Below are positions 1-5,505 of a stretch of DNA of 5,846 nt, in pieces. The position numbers and the translations under genes were made by a program. Origin of the DNA: Bordetella parapertussis (GTDB lineage Bacteria; Pseudomonadota; Gammaproteobacteria; Burkholderiales; SG8-39); assembly GCA_945906975.1 (NCBI GenBank), contig CAMDRY010000225.1, positions 1-5,846 of the forward strand, written 5' to 3'. The notes below the pieces were generated by a model, which did no database searches, was not told the origin of the DNA, and was given only the letters and a program-made list of their open reading frames with translations. Position 1 is the first letter of the stretch. Each line of letters opens with the position of its first letter.

Positions 1-4
1 TTTG

Positions 5-784
5 TTATCTCCTTAACCAACCGTCAGTTTGTTCCACATCCCGCATGAGCAACTCCTCTACTTGCTTAAAAATATTCGAAGCATGCGGATCACCAAGATC
101 GCGCGGGCGGGGCAACCCAACGTCGATTATCTGGGTAATTCTGGAGTTCGGCCCAACTGACATGACGCATATTCGGTCAGCCAGCGTAACGGCTTCCGCA
201 ATGTCGTGGGTCACGAAGACGATTGTCTTCCCGGTACGCTTCCAAATATCGAGAAGAAACCCATGCATTCTGCGCCGCGTCAGCGCATCGAGAGCCGCAA
301 ACGGTTCATCCATAAGCAGCACTCTTGGTTCTACGGCAAGCGCCCGCGCGATCTGCAGTCGCTGACGCATCCCCCCCGATAACTGCGCCGGAAACTTGTG
401 ACGGTGATCCTTAAGGTCGACCATCTCGAGAAACTTTTCGATTACCGCTGGCCATGTGTCTTTCGGCAACTTACGCACGCGCAGGGCGAATCGGATATTT
501 TCTTCTGCCGACAGCCAAGGAAGCAGTGCGGCGCCCGCATCCTGGAAAAACATCATCCGATCCCGCCCCGCCCCTTGCACAGGCTTGCCGTCGAACTCGA
601 CCCTGCCATGACTAGCCTGCTCGAAGCCGGCCAGGATATTAAGAAGCGTAGATTTACCGCAACCGGACGGACCGAGCAAGCAGACAAACTCTCCCTCAGA
701 CACATCGAAATTGATGCCTTCAAGCGCGCTGTAGCTGCTCGCGCCGTTCCCGAATGTTTTCCCAACATTGTGCGCATGCAACAT
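5..784 (-). CDS. ABC transporter ATP-binding protein, NrtD/SsuB/TauB type
   Basis: Cytoplasmic ATPase that would power import of a small organic or inorganic anion through a membrane permease. Visible in the 259-aa product: Walker A GPSGCGKST at 38-46, Q-loop Gln81 followed by ALLPWL (typical of the nitrate/sulfonate/taurine importer subfamily), signature LSGGM at 135-139, Walker B VLLMDE at 155-160, D-loop ALD and H-loop His193. All key residues are intact and the length is normal for the subfamily. I chose the ATG at 784 because GAAGGA lies 7 nt upstream and the protein then begins directly at the first beta strand (MLHAHNVGKTF). An upstream in-frame ATG at 823 would add 13 residues without a family match. 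It is divergent from the RidA-repeat gene across 60 bp. Substrate specificity cannot be read from the ATPase. Family call is sure; substrate unknown. Confidence 0.93.
   Translation of the reverse strand: MLHAHNVGKTFGNGASSYSALEGINFDVSEGEFVCLLGPSGCGKSTLLNILAGFEQASHGRVEFDGKPVQGAGRDRMMFFQDAGAALLPWLSAEENIRFALRVRKLPKDTWPAVIEKFLEMVDLKDHRHKFPAQLSGGMRQRLQIARALAVEPRVLLMDEPFAALDALTRRRMHGFLLDIWKRTGKTIVFVTHDIAEAVTLADRICVMSVGPNSRITQIIDVGLPRPRDLGDPHASNIFKQVEELLMRDVEQTDGWLRR
8..12 (-). promoter_or_regulatory. Ribosome binding site for a gene beyond the left edge
   Basis: On the minus strand GGAGA immediately precedes and abuts the TAA stop of the ATPase gene. A start codon just outside the window would sit about 8 nt after GGAG. 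This is what is expected for a tightly coupled transporter operon whose next gene, probably the permease, lies off the edge. The start codon itself is not visible. Confidence 0.35.
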
Positions 785-844
785 GTAAATATCCTTCGTT
801 CCGAGTAACATAACATATATCAAAACTTAGTTGGGAGGTTACCT
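785..844. promoter_or_regulatory. Divergent promoter region between ATPase and RidA-repeat genes
   Basis: This 60-bp spacer separates two divergently read genes and so must contain, or lie beside, promoters for both. Its centre (about 806-826) is AT-rich, with a TAACATAACATATAT stretch that holds a short direct repeat and several -10-like hexamers in both directions. I could not pick a convincing -35/-10 pair on either strand. A shared regulator binding here is plausible but not shown. Confidence 0.4.
833..838 (+). promoter_or_regulatory. Shine-Dalgarno GGGAGG deciding a GTG start
   Basis: GGGAGG is followed by 6 nt and then GTG at 845. This strong site supports GTG as the start of the three-domain Rid protein. 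No ATG start is available nearby in frame. Confidence 0.7.
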
Positions 845-2125
845 GTGGCGAATATTGAAGTGCGTTCGGTAGAAAATCTTGCGGGAACAGGCGTCCCCTA
901 CGCCTACGCCGTAAAAGCGGGTCAGTGGATATTTTTGACCGGCCACGAAGCGTTTGATTTCCAGTCCGGACTTACGCCGGATGTGGAGGGGTCGCCGGGA
1001 TTCCCTGCTTTCGGTGCACCTCGACTCCGCCGCGAGGCCGAATATATTCTTCAACGCATGAAAAAAACCCTGGGTGAATTCGGTTCGGATTTCAAGCACA
1101 GCGTTCGTGTCGACCAGTACTACCCGATATTCGAAGCAGTTCGTGCATATCAACTAGCACGCCACGGGGAGTTCGGGGACTATATTCCGCCAAGCACTTC
1201 CGTGCTTATGAAGCGTCTTTTCAACGCCCAATCATCGATTTCGATGTCGATGTTAGCGGTGGTCCCTCATAAAGACTATGAAATAACCAAGCTATATCCT
1301 AAAGATGTACCGGTTCCGGTTGGCTCGTTCTTCGTTCCGGCGATCACTTGTAATGATTTTATTTTTGTCGCTGGCCAGATGGCCACTGACGAAAATGAAT
1401 TAGACCCGGCCGTGCGACTTCCCGCAGCAGTTCGCAATTGGGGCGGGCCTAATGCTGTGCGTCGACAAACAGAATTCATCATCAAGAAACGGCTTGAGCC
1501 GGCGCTCCGGGCTGGAGGTTCCTCTTGGGAACACATACTCAAAGCGCAGATATATGTTCCCACTTCAGCCGATATTCCGGACGCCCTCGACGTATGGCAC
1601 CAACATGTGGGCAACCATCCATGCGCAATCACCGCGCTCCCCACGCAGGGTTTCGGATTCGTTGACGGTATTGTCGAAATTAACTTGCTAGCCCTCCGCG
1701 ACGGTGCGAAACGAAAGAAAGAAGTGCTCAAAGTTGATCTGCCCGCCATGTCCACTTACGGACAGTGCGTGCGTGCTGGAGAACTTGTTTTCCCCTCAGG
1801 GCTCATGCCCCTGGGGAAGGATGGTCACGTGGTGGGCAAGGCGCAGTCTGGCGCTTTCGATGCCCTTGGTCACGGAGGTCAGGTTCAGGCACTTGCGGTT
1901 CTTTCTAGCGCAGAGCAAATCTGCCGCGCCGCGGGGACAAATCTATCAAATATCGTCCGCGCTCAATACTTCATGGCCGATGTACGCGATTTCCCAGGCG
2001 TCGAACTTGCGTGGATGAGCCGAAATGGCAAGCAGCCCCATCCTTTCGTGTGCGTGCAAGTGCCGGGGATGCTACCGGCTCCGGGCGCTGCGCTTACCGC
2101 CGATTTTTGGATTTACGCCCCCTAA
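845..2125 (+). CDS. Protein of three tandem RidA/YjgF-like domains
   Basis: Members of the YjgF/YER057c/UK114 superfamily are normally single domains of about 130 aa that form trimers, with active sites between subunits. RidA itself hydrolyses reactive enamine/imine intermediates. This 426-aa protein shows three successive copies, at about 17-140, 158-284 and 302-426. Each has the opening strand pattern (GQWIFLTGHEA, NDFIFVAGQMA, GELVFPSGLMP), a central helix and the VRVDQYY / LKAQIYVP / VRAQYFMADV strand with a following D/P-rich turn. Domains 2 and 3 keep the helix before it (ALRAGGSSWEHI, ICRAAGTNLSNI). The arginine that RidA uses to bind the substrate carboxylate (Arg105 in E. coli) appears replaced by Thr118, Ala261 and Val402 by my hand alignment, so classical imine deaminase activity is doubtful. 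There is no signal peptide, so it is cytoplasmic. Start is GTG with a strong Shine-Dalgarno. Its position opposite an ABC importer gene suggests a job in catabolism of the imported compound (inference). Confidence 0.85.
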   Translation: MANIEVRSVENLAGTGVPYAYAVKAGQWIFLTGHEAFDFQSGLTPDVEGSPGFPAFGAPRLRREAEYILQRMKKTLGEFGSDFKHSVRVDQYYPIFEAVRAYQLARHGEFGDYIPPSTSVLMKRLFNAQSSISMSMLAVVPHKDYEITKLYPKDVPVPVGSFFVPAITCNDFIFVAGQMATDENELDPAVRLPAAVRNWGGPNAVRRQTEFIIKKRLEPALRAGGSSWEHILKAQIYVPTSADIPDALDVWHQHVGNHPCAITALPTQGFGFVDGIVEINLLALRDGAKRKKEVLKVDLPAMSTYGQCVRAGELVFPSGLMPLGKDGHVVGKAQSGAFDALGHGGQVQALAVLSSAEQICRAAGTNLSNIVRAQYFMADVRDFPGVELAWMSRNGKQPHPFVCVQVPGMLPAPGAALTADFWIYAP

Positions 2126-2133
2126 AAACAGTA

Positions 2134-2149
2134 GGCAATTAAGATTGCC
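2134..2149 (+). terminator. Weak hairpin after the Rid-repeat gene
   Basis: GGCAAT at 2134-2139 pairs with ATTGCC at 2144-2149 across a TAAG loop, starting 9 nt past the stop codon. The run that follows is CCTTTCCCC and not a T tract, so this is at best a weak intrinsic terminator or an mRNA 3' end stabiliser. Confidence 0.35.
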
Positions 2150-2175
2150 CCTTTCCCCATACAAGATACAAATGA

Positions 2176-2301
2176 GATTGCGCTAAGAGTCCTGCGCGAG
2201 CCAAAGAACTCGGCTGTGGTCATGCTTCAAAGCTAGGCCTATCGCAATTCGATCCGGCCAAGTTTCGCCATATGTTTGCCGCTTTCGATGCCGCGGCATA
2301 A
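2176..2301 (+). pseudogene. Possible tail of a decayed gene
   Basis: A 41-codon stretch opens after a TGA at 2173 and ends with TAA at 2299-2301. Its C-terminal part reads like ordinary protein (LGLSQFDPAKFRHMFAAFD), but it has no good start or ribosome site and I cannot assign a family. A run this short can be open by chance, so this is a lead and not a call. Confidence 0.15.
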
Positions 2302-2311
2302 GACAAGCAAG

Positions 2312-2342
2312 CTGTCACGTCTGGGGGAAAGAGCCATATTAT
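2312..2342 (+). promoter_or_regulatory. Weak sigma-70-like promoter candidate for the solute-binding protein gene
   Basis: TATTAT at 2337-2342 matches the -10 consensus at five of six bases. CTGTCA at 2312-2317 matches four of six bases of the -35 consensus, but the spacing is 19 nt, longer than ideal. The leader to the ATG would be about 75 nt. Support is weak. Confidence 0.22.
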
Positions 2343-2410
2343 CGGTTGTTGGGGTGCTATCGATCCTGCTGCCCTCAAGCTCTCCGCAAAAAACATCTGG
2401 GAAATTTACT

Positions 2411-2417
2411 AAGGAGG
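2411..2417 (+). promoter_or_regulatory. Perfect Shine-Dalgarno AAGGAGG
   Basis: AAGGAGG followed by a 7-nt spacer and ATG at 2425. It fixes the start of the solute-binding protein and predicts efficient translation. Confidence 0.8.
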
Positions 2418-2424
2418 CGTTCCC

Positions 2425-3396
2425 ATGCTTCGAATGCGGTTACTCACACTGTTCGCCTGCACCACTCTGCTTGCCTCTAGCTTATCCTGGGCCCAGGCCT
2501 ACCCGAACAAACCCATACGCGTCATCGTGCCCTTCGGGCCCGGCGGACCGGACGCGCTGGCGCGCATGATTGGCGCACAGCTTGGCGCGCAAACGGGCCA
2601 GGCCTTTGTCATCGAGAACAAACCCGGCGCCAACGGCATTCTGGGTGCCGAGGCGCTGGCCAAGTCGGCGCCCGATGGCTACACCATCATGATCACCTCG
2701 AGCGGATTTGTCACCGCGCCCAGTGTGTATAAAAAGCTGCCTTACGACACCGAAAAGGATTTCGCGCCGGTCACCAACCTGGTCGAGAACCCGGGCATAT
2801 TCGTCGCGGTCAATCCGGGCGTGCCGGCACGCACGCTGCAGGAACTCATAGACCTCGCACGCAAACCCGACAGCAAGCTCTCCTATGGCACGCCGGGCGT
2901 CGGTAATACCCTGCACCTGTCGGGCGAATTTTTTAACGCACGCGCCGGCACCACCATTCTGCATATTCCGTACAAGGGCGCGGGCCCGGCGGTGGCCGCC
3001 GCCATGTCGGGTGAAACACAGGTGATGTTCTCCACGCCGCCGGCGGTACTGGCGCAGCTCAAGGCCGGCAAACTGCGCGCACTCGCCTACACCGACAGCA
3101 AGCGCCATCCACAACTGCCCGATGTGCCCACCGCCGCCGAAGCGGGGCTGCCCAACTACACGCACAGCGGCGGCTGGTTCGGCATGTTCGCGCCGGCCGG
3201 TACGCCGCCGGAAATCCTCAACCGCCTGCACGCCGAAGTAAAGACGGCCTTCGCCAACGCACAGTTTCGCGAGCGCCTCTCCGCCCTGGGTGCCGATCCT
3301 GTGGGCGATACGCCAGCCGAGTTCAAGGCCACCGTGAGCGCAGACATCAAGCGTTTTGCGGAGATTGCGCGGCTGGCGAAAATCCAGCCGGAATAA
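2425..3396 (+). CDS. Bug/TctC family periplasmic solute-binding protein
   Basis: Periplasmic receptor of the tripartite tricarboxylate transporter (TTT) type, which binds carboxylates and similar small molecules for a TctA/TctB membrane pair. The 323-aa length is typical. A Sec signal peptide spans residues 1-25 (Arg-containing n-region, LLTLFACTTLLASSL core, AQA before Tyr26). The mature part shows the family landmarks in order: YPNKPIRVIVPFGPGGPDALAR, VIENKPGANG, PDGYT, YDTEKDFAPV, SYGTPGVGNTLHLSGE, HIPYKGAGPA, GKLRALA, LPDVPTAAEAG and FAPAGTPPEI. The usual acidic residue of PGGxxD is present as PGGPD. Cys11 is too early and in the wrong context to be a lipobox. No tctA or tctB neighbour is visible; such orphan receptors are common in Burkholderiales. 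It converges on the hydrolase pair. Ligand unknown. Family assignment is firm. Confidence 0.95.
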   Translation: MLRMRLLTLFACTTLLASSLSWAQAYPNKPIRVIVPFGPGGPDALARMIGAQLGAQTGQAFVIENKPGANGILGAEALAKSAPDGYTIMITSSGFVTAPSVYKKLPYDTEKDFAPVTNLVENPGIFVAVNPGVPARTLQELIDLARKPDSKLSYGTPGVGNTLHLSGEFFNARAGTTILHIPYKGAGPAVAAAMSGETQVMFSTPPAVLAQLKAGKLRALAYTDSKRHPQLPDVPTAAEAGLPNYTHSGGWFGMFAPAGTPPEILNRLHAEVKTAFANAQFRERLSALGADPVGDTPAEFKATVSADIKRFAEIARLAKIQPE

Positions 3397-3455
3397 GCGG
3401 GCGCGAACCCTCATCCTCTCTTGCAGAGCGCGGTATCGGGCTGCCGTTCGACGGG

Positions 3456-3473
3456 CGGGCGACATGTCGCCCG
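3456..3473. terminator. Perfect 18-bp palindrome, possible bidirectional terminator
   Basis: CGGGCGACATGTCGCCCG is a perfect self-complementary sequence lying between two convergent genes. As RNA it can form a 7-bp GC-rich stem with a CATG loop on either strand. There is no T tract on either side, so it may act through stalling or Rho, or be a protein-binding palindrome. Its location favours a transcription-ending role. Confidence 0.45.
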
Positions 3474-3487
3474 AATTCCCCGTCTTA

Positions 3488-3519
3488 CCCCCGGCCCTCT
3501 CTCGTCAATGCAGAGGGTG
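3488..3519 (-). repeat. Diverged copy of the intergenic palindromic repeat
   Basis: Read on the minus strand, this segment (TCACCCTCTGCATTGACG, then AGAGAGGGCCGGGGG) lines up with the plus-strand element at 5294-5326. Both have a CACCC start, a central TTGACG and then AGGGCCGGGG. CCCTCT at 3495-3500 can still pair with AGAGGG at 3512-3517 over an 11-nt loop. It is a shorter and more degenerate unit in inverted orientation to the other copy. Confidence 0.5.
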
Positions 3520-3532
3520 AGAACCGCGAGTG

Positions 3533-4327
3533 CTAGGCCTGTGCGTCGAGGAATTCCTTGACGATCGCGTTATAGCCCGCCTCGTTCTGCAGATTGGCGA
3601 TATGCGCCGCGCCGGGCACCGGCACGTAGCGCGAGCCTGGCACCTTGGCAGCAAGTTCGCGCATGATGTCCGCCGGTCCGCCGACACGGTCTTCGGCGCC
3701 GCCGACAAACAGCGTCGGCACCGTGATACGGCCGAGCTCGTTCTCGAGGTCAAGCTTGATGAAGGCCGACACCACGCCCAGATAACCTTCTTTGCTGGTG
3801 CTGCGGATCATCGCGCGCACCGCGTCGAGCACCTGCGGGTTGGCGGCCTTGAAATCTTCGGAGAACCAGCGCTGCGCCGTCTGCTCGACAATCGGCTCGA
3901 TGCCGTTCTGGTTCACGGTGTCATAGAGCTTGTGCCACATGGCGGCAAAGTCAGGAACCATCTTGGCGCGGCAGCAACAGGGCACCAGGCTGAGCAGGCG
4001 CCCGGGGTGATCGACGGCCACAGCCATGGCGACGCAACTACCCAGGCCCAGGCCGACAAGATGGGTCTTCTGGATTTTCAGCGCGTCCCATAGCGCGACG
4101 AGGTCCTCGCCCAGTGATGCGATGGAATAGGCCCCCGGCGTGGATTCGCTCTTGCCCTGGCCGCGCAAGTCGTAGCGCAACACGCGATATTTACCGGCGA
4201 GCGCCTTGACCTGCCCCTCCCACATGGTGACGTCGTTGGCGATGCCAGTGACGAAAGTCACCCAAGGCGCATCGAGCGGGCCGTCGACGCTGTAATGCAT
4301 TCTGATGCCCTTGACTTGTGCGTACAT
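3533..4327 (-). CDS. Alpha/beta hydrolase, 3-oxoadipate enol-lactonase-like, nucleophile Ser replaced by Gly
   Basis: A 264-aa cytoplasmic alpha/beta-hydrolase fold protein that resembles PcaD-type enol-lactonases throughout: opening strand VKGIRMHYSVDGPLDAPW, RVLRYDLRGQGKS at 48-60, a cap region with QRWFSEDF and ANPQVLDAVRAMI, PTLFVGGAED at 204-213 and PVPGAAHIANL ending the catalytic core. The acid Asp213 and base His242 are in place. The nucleophile elbow, normally G-x-S-x-G, reads G92-L-G-L-G96, so the catalytic serine position is Gly94, codon GGC at 4048-4046, one base from AGC. A CCC run at 117-119 is also odd. It may therefore be inactive, or have a non-hydrolytic role. Start: ATG at 4327 keeps the conserved first strand but has only a weak AGG upstream; ATG at 4300 has AAGGG 7 nt upstream but would cut into that strand. 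It follows the second hydrolase by 72 bp, probably in one transcript. Confidence 0.9.
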   Translation of the reverse strand: MYAQVKGIRMHYSVDGPLDAPWVTFVTGIANDVTMWEGQVKALAGKYRVLRYDLRGQGKSESTPGAYSIASLGEDLVALWDALKIQKTHLVGLGLGSCVAMAVAVDHPGRLLSLVPCCCRAKMVPDFAAMWHKLYDTVNQNGIEPIVEQTAQRWFSEDFKAANPQVLDAVRAMIRSTSKEGYLGVVSAFIKLDLENELGRITVPTLFVGGAEDRVGGPADIMRELAAKVPGSRYVPVPGAAHIANLQNEAGYNAIVKEFLDAQA

Positions 4328-4339
4328 GGCTTTGCGTAC

Positions 4340-4365
4340 CTGTGTGCTTACCGCTGTGTGTACCG
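4340..4365. repeat. Imperfect tandem direct repeat upstream of the hydrolase
   Basis: CTGTGTGCTTACCG (4340-4353) is followed directly by CTGTGTGTACCG (4354-4365), the same unit minus two bases. It lies 13 nt upstream of the 4327 start in the gap between the two hydrolase genes. It could be a slippage product or a small binding site. No function is shown. Confidence 0.4.
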
Positions 4366-4399
4366 GATTGGGTGGGGCAGAAATAGCAGCGTGAAGGCC

Positions 4400-5245
4400 T
4401 TAGTTCGGCTGCGCCTGCATGAACTTGACCAGCGCATCGGCAATGGCCGGTTCATGCGCCTTCCATCCGGAAAACTGGATAACCGGCACGTCCTGGTCTT
4501 CCAGCGGCAGCCGGAACAGCTGCGCGCCGGGGATGAACTTATGCACGGCGAGGCCGGCGAGCGACGAATGCGTCTTGTCGTTGCCGGGAATGACAATGAC
4601 CGGCTTGTTGATGGCGCGCAACTCGTCCTCGCCGATGGCGATCAGCGGCTCTTTCGGGCCGGCCATGAAAATGCCCAGCCACTGCTTCATCACGGCGATG
4701 AATTTCACCGGATCCATATTCATCATGCGCTCGCGCGTGTCCGGGTTGGCGGCGATGCGCGCCTGGTACATCTCGGTGGCGCATACCGCAGCCATGCCGC
4801 CCTCTTCGGCGGCGCGGATGTACTGGCCGTAGTAGTTCTCGGGCAGGCGCCCGGCGGCAAACAGGCCGCCGGTGCACTGCATCAGCAACAGCGCGCGCAC
4901 CGCCTCGGGGTGGCGGCGGTGGAATAGCAGCGAGGTGCGCGAACCCGAGGAGGCGCCGCCAACAAAGGCCGGCAGCGCGCCCAACTGGCCGAGCAGGATG
5001 TGCAAGTCGTCGGCCCAGATCGCCTCTTCGCCCTCGTCGCCGGCGATGACCACGTCCGAGGCGCCGGTGTTGCGCCGGTCGTGCAGCATAACGCGGAACC
5101 CCGCCTTGGCGATAAGGCCGGCCAGGTCGATGAACTCGGCGTGATCGCGACGCCCGCCGGTCACCAGCGCGAGCCAGGGGCCTTTGTCGCCAATGACCTT
5201 GTAAACAATATTGACGCCACGAACATTCGCTACCGGCACGGCCAT
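4400..5245 (-). CDS. Alpha/beta hydrolase with GASSG nucleophile elbow
   Basis: A 281-aa alpha/beta-hydrolase fold protein with no signal peptide, so likely a cytoplasmic esterase, lactonase or C-C hydrolase of unknown substrate. Visible landmarks: first strand VRGVNIVYKVIGDKGPWLALVTGG, the turn RVMLHDRRNTGASD at 51-64 (the DxRGxGxS motif with Asn for Gly), nucleophile elbow G97-A-S99-S-G101, then RHPEAVRALLLMQC, and KPVIVIPGND with the likely acid Asp223. The catalytic His is not in its usual place: the segment RLPLEDQDVPVIQFSGW lacks a His, and His264 in WKAHEP is nearer the terminal helix than normal, so the triad is uncertain. Start is ambiguous: CAGGGAG touches the ATG at 5245 with no spacer, whereas the GTG at 5239 (codon 3) sits an ideal 6 nt from it. 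First gene of a probable two-hydrolase operon. Confidence 0.9.
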   Translation of the reverse strand: MAVPVANVRGVNIVYKVIGDKGPWLALVTGGRRDHAEFIDLAGLIAKAGFRVMLHDRRNTGASDVVIAGDEGEEAIWADDLHILLGQLGALPAFVGGASSGSRTSLLFHRRHPEAVRALLLMQCTGGLFAAGRLPENYYGQYIRAAEEGGMAAVCATEMYQARIAANPDTRERMMNMDPVKFIAVMKQWLGIFMAGPKEPLIAIGEDELRAINKPVIVIPGNDKTHSSLAGLAVHKFIPGAQLFRLPLEDQDVPVIQFSGWKAHEPAIADALVKFMQAQPN

Positions 5246-5250
5246 CTCCC
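5246..5250 (-). promoter_or_regulatory. Shine-Dalgarno GGGAG abutting the hydrolase ATG
   Basis: On the minus strand GGGAG ends right at the ATG of the upstream hydrolase gene. That spacing is too short for the ATG and fits the GTG at 5239 (6-nt spacer), which would give a 279-aa product. The element decides between the two starts and favours the GTG on spacing alone. Confidence 0.45.
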
Positions 5251-5294
5251 TGTTTTATTTTCGCGATCGAATCGACAAACCCGCGACCAGTCCA

Positions 5295-5400
5295 CCCCCT
5301 CCCCCTTGACGGGGGAGGGCCGGGGAGAGGGTGAATTCGTGCTCGCGCAATGCTGCGTGCATTCCCCCTCTCCCTGTCCCTCTCCCGCGAAGGGAGAGGG
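5295..5400. repeat. BIME-like pair of intergenic palindromes
   Basis: Two GC-rich hairpins face each other. Hairpin A: CCCTCCCCC at 5297-5305 with GGGGGAGGG at 5311-5319, loop TTGAC. Hairpin B: CCCTCTCCC at 5378-5386 with GGGAGAGGG at 5392-5400, loop GCGAA. Between them, 5323-5336 (GGGAGAGGGTGAAT) pairs with 5361-5374 (ATTCCCCCTCTCCC) at 13 of 14 positions, so the whole element can fold as a three-way structure around 5337-5360. This arrangement is known from extragenic palindromic repeats spread through proteobacterial genomes. It lies between divergent genes, which is less usual for a terminator. A degraded relative sits at 3488-3519. Confidence 0.75.
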
Positions 5401-5492
5401 AACGTACTACTCAACAAATCGCGGTGAATTATATGGCTTCTGTCCGACAGTCGTCATGTTCAATACGACTTTCCCGGCGTGCCGCGAATGTT

Positions 5493-5496
5493 AGGA
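5493..5496 (+). promoter_or_regulatory. Shine-Dalgarno AGGA supporting a TTG start
   Basis: AGGA with a 9-nt spacer to TTG at 5506. The in-frame ATG at 5488 has no comparable site upstream. The nearby ATG at 5496 is in a different frame. Confidence 0.4.
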
Positions 5497-5505
5497 TGGC
5501 GCACC

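Larger units (their letters stand above)
2126..2424. other. Intergenic spacer, mostly featureless, at a composition boundary
   Basis: A 299-bp gap between the Rid-repeat gene and the solute-binding protein gene. It holds a weak hairpin right after the first stop, a short open stretch 2176-2301 that could be a gene remnant, a weak promoter candidate and the Shine-Dalgarno for the next gene. The open frames within it have no recognisable protein family. DNA to the left is markedly less GC-rich than DNA to the right. Confidence 0.6.

Noticed and set aside
2126..2424. tRNA, small RNA or insertion-sequence end in the spacer
   Set aside because: I found no cloverleaf, no strong structured element with a T tract, no terminal inverted repeats and no target duplication.
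2425..2500. Lipoprotein signal around Cys11 of the solute-binding protein
   Set aside because: The cysteine is too close to the N-terminus and lacks the small residue pattern of a lipobox; AQA before Tyr26 is a good standard cleavage site.
2482..3465. A 327-codon open frame on the minus strand, antisense to the solute-binding protein gene
   Set aside because: It is very rich in Arg, Gly and His, as expected from the complement of GC-rich codons, has no family resemblance, and lies fully opposite a confident gene.
3530..4093. A 187-codon plus-strand open frame opposite the Ser-to-Gly hydrolase
   Set aside because: Antisense shadow with no recognisable motif. The minus strand encodes a full alpha/beta-hydrolase.
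4295..4927. Plus-strand open frame of 210 codons across the gap between the hydrolases
   Set aside because: Antisense to the upstream hydrolase, no ribosome site and no conserved motif.
5295..5400. CRISPR array
   Set aside because: Only two palindromic units in opposite orientation with different loops and no regular spacers; it fits an extragenic palindrome.
4539..5417. A 292-codon minus-strand open frame overlapping the upstream hydrolase
   Set aside because: Arg-rich low-complexity translation that runs through the palindromic repeat. It shares a strand with the real gene but is in another frame, so it is a shadow.
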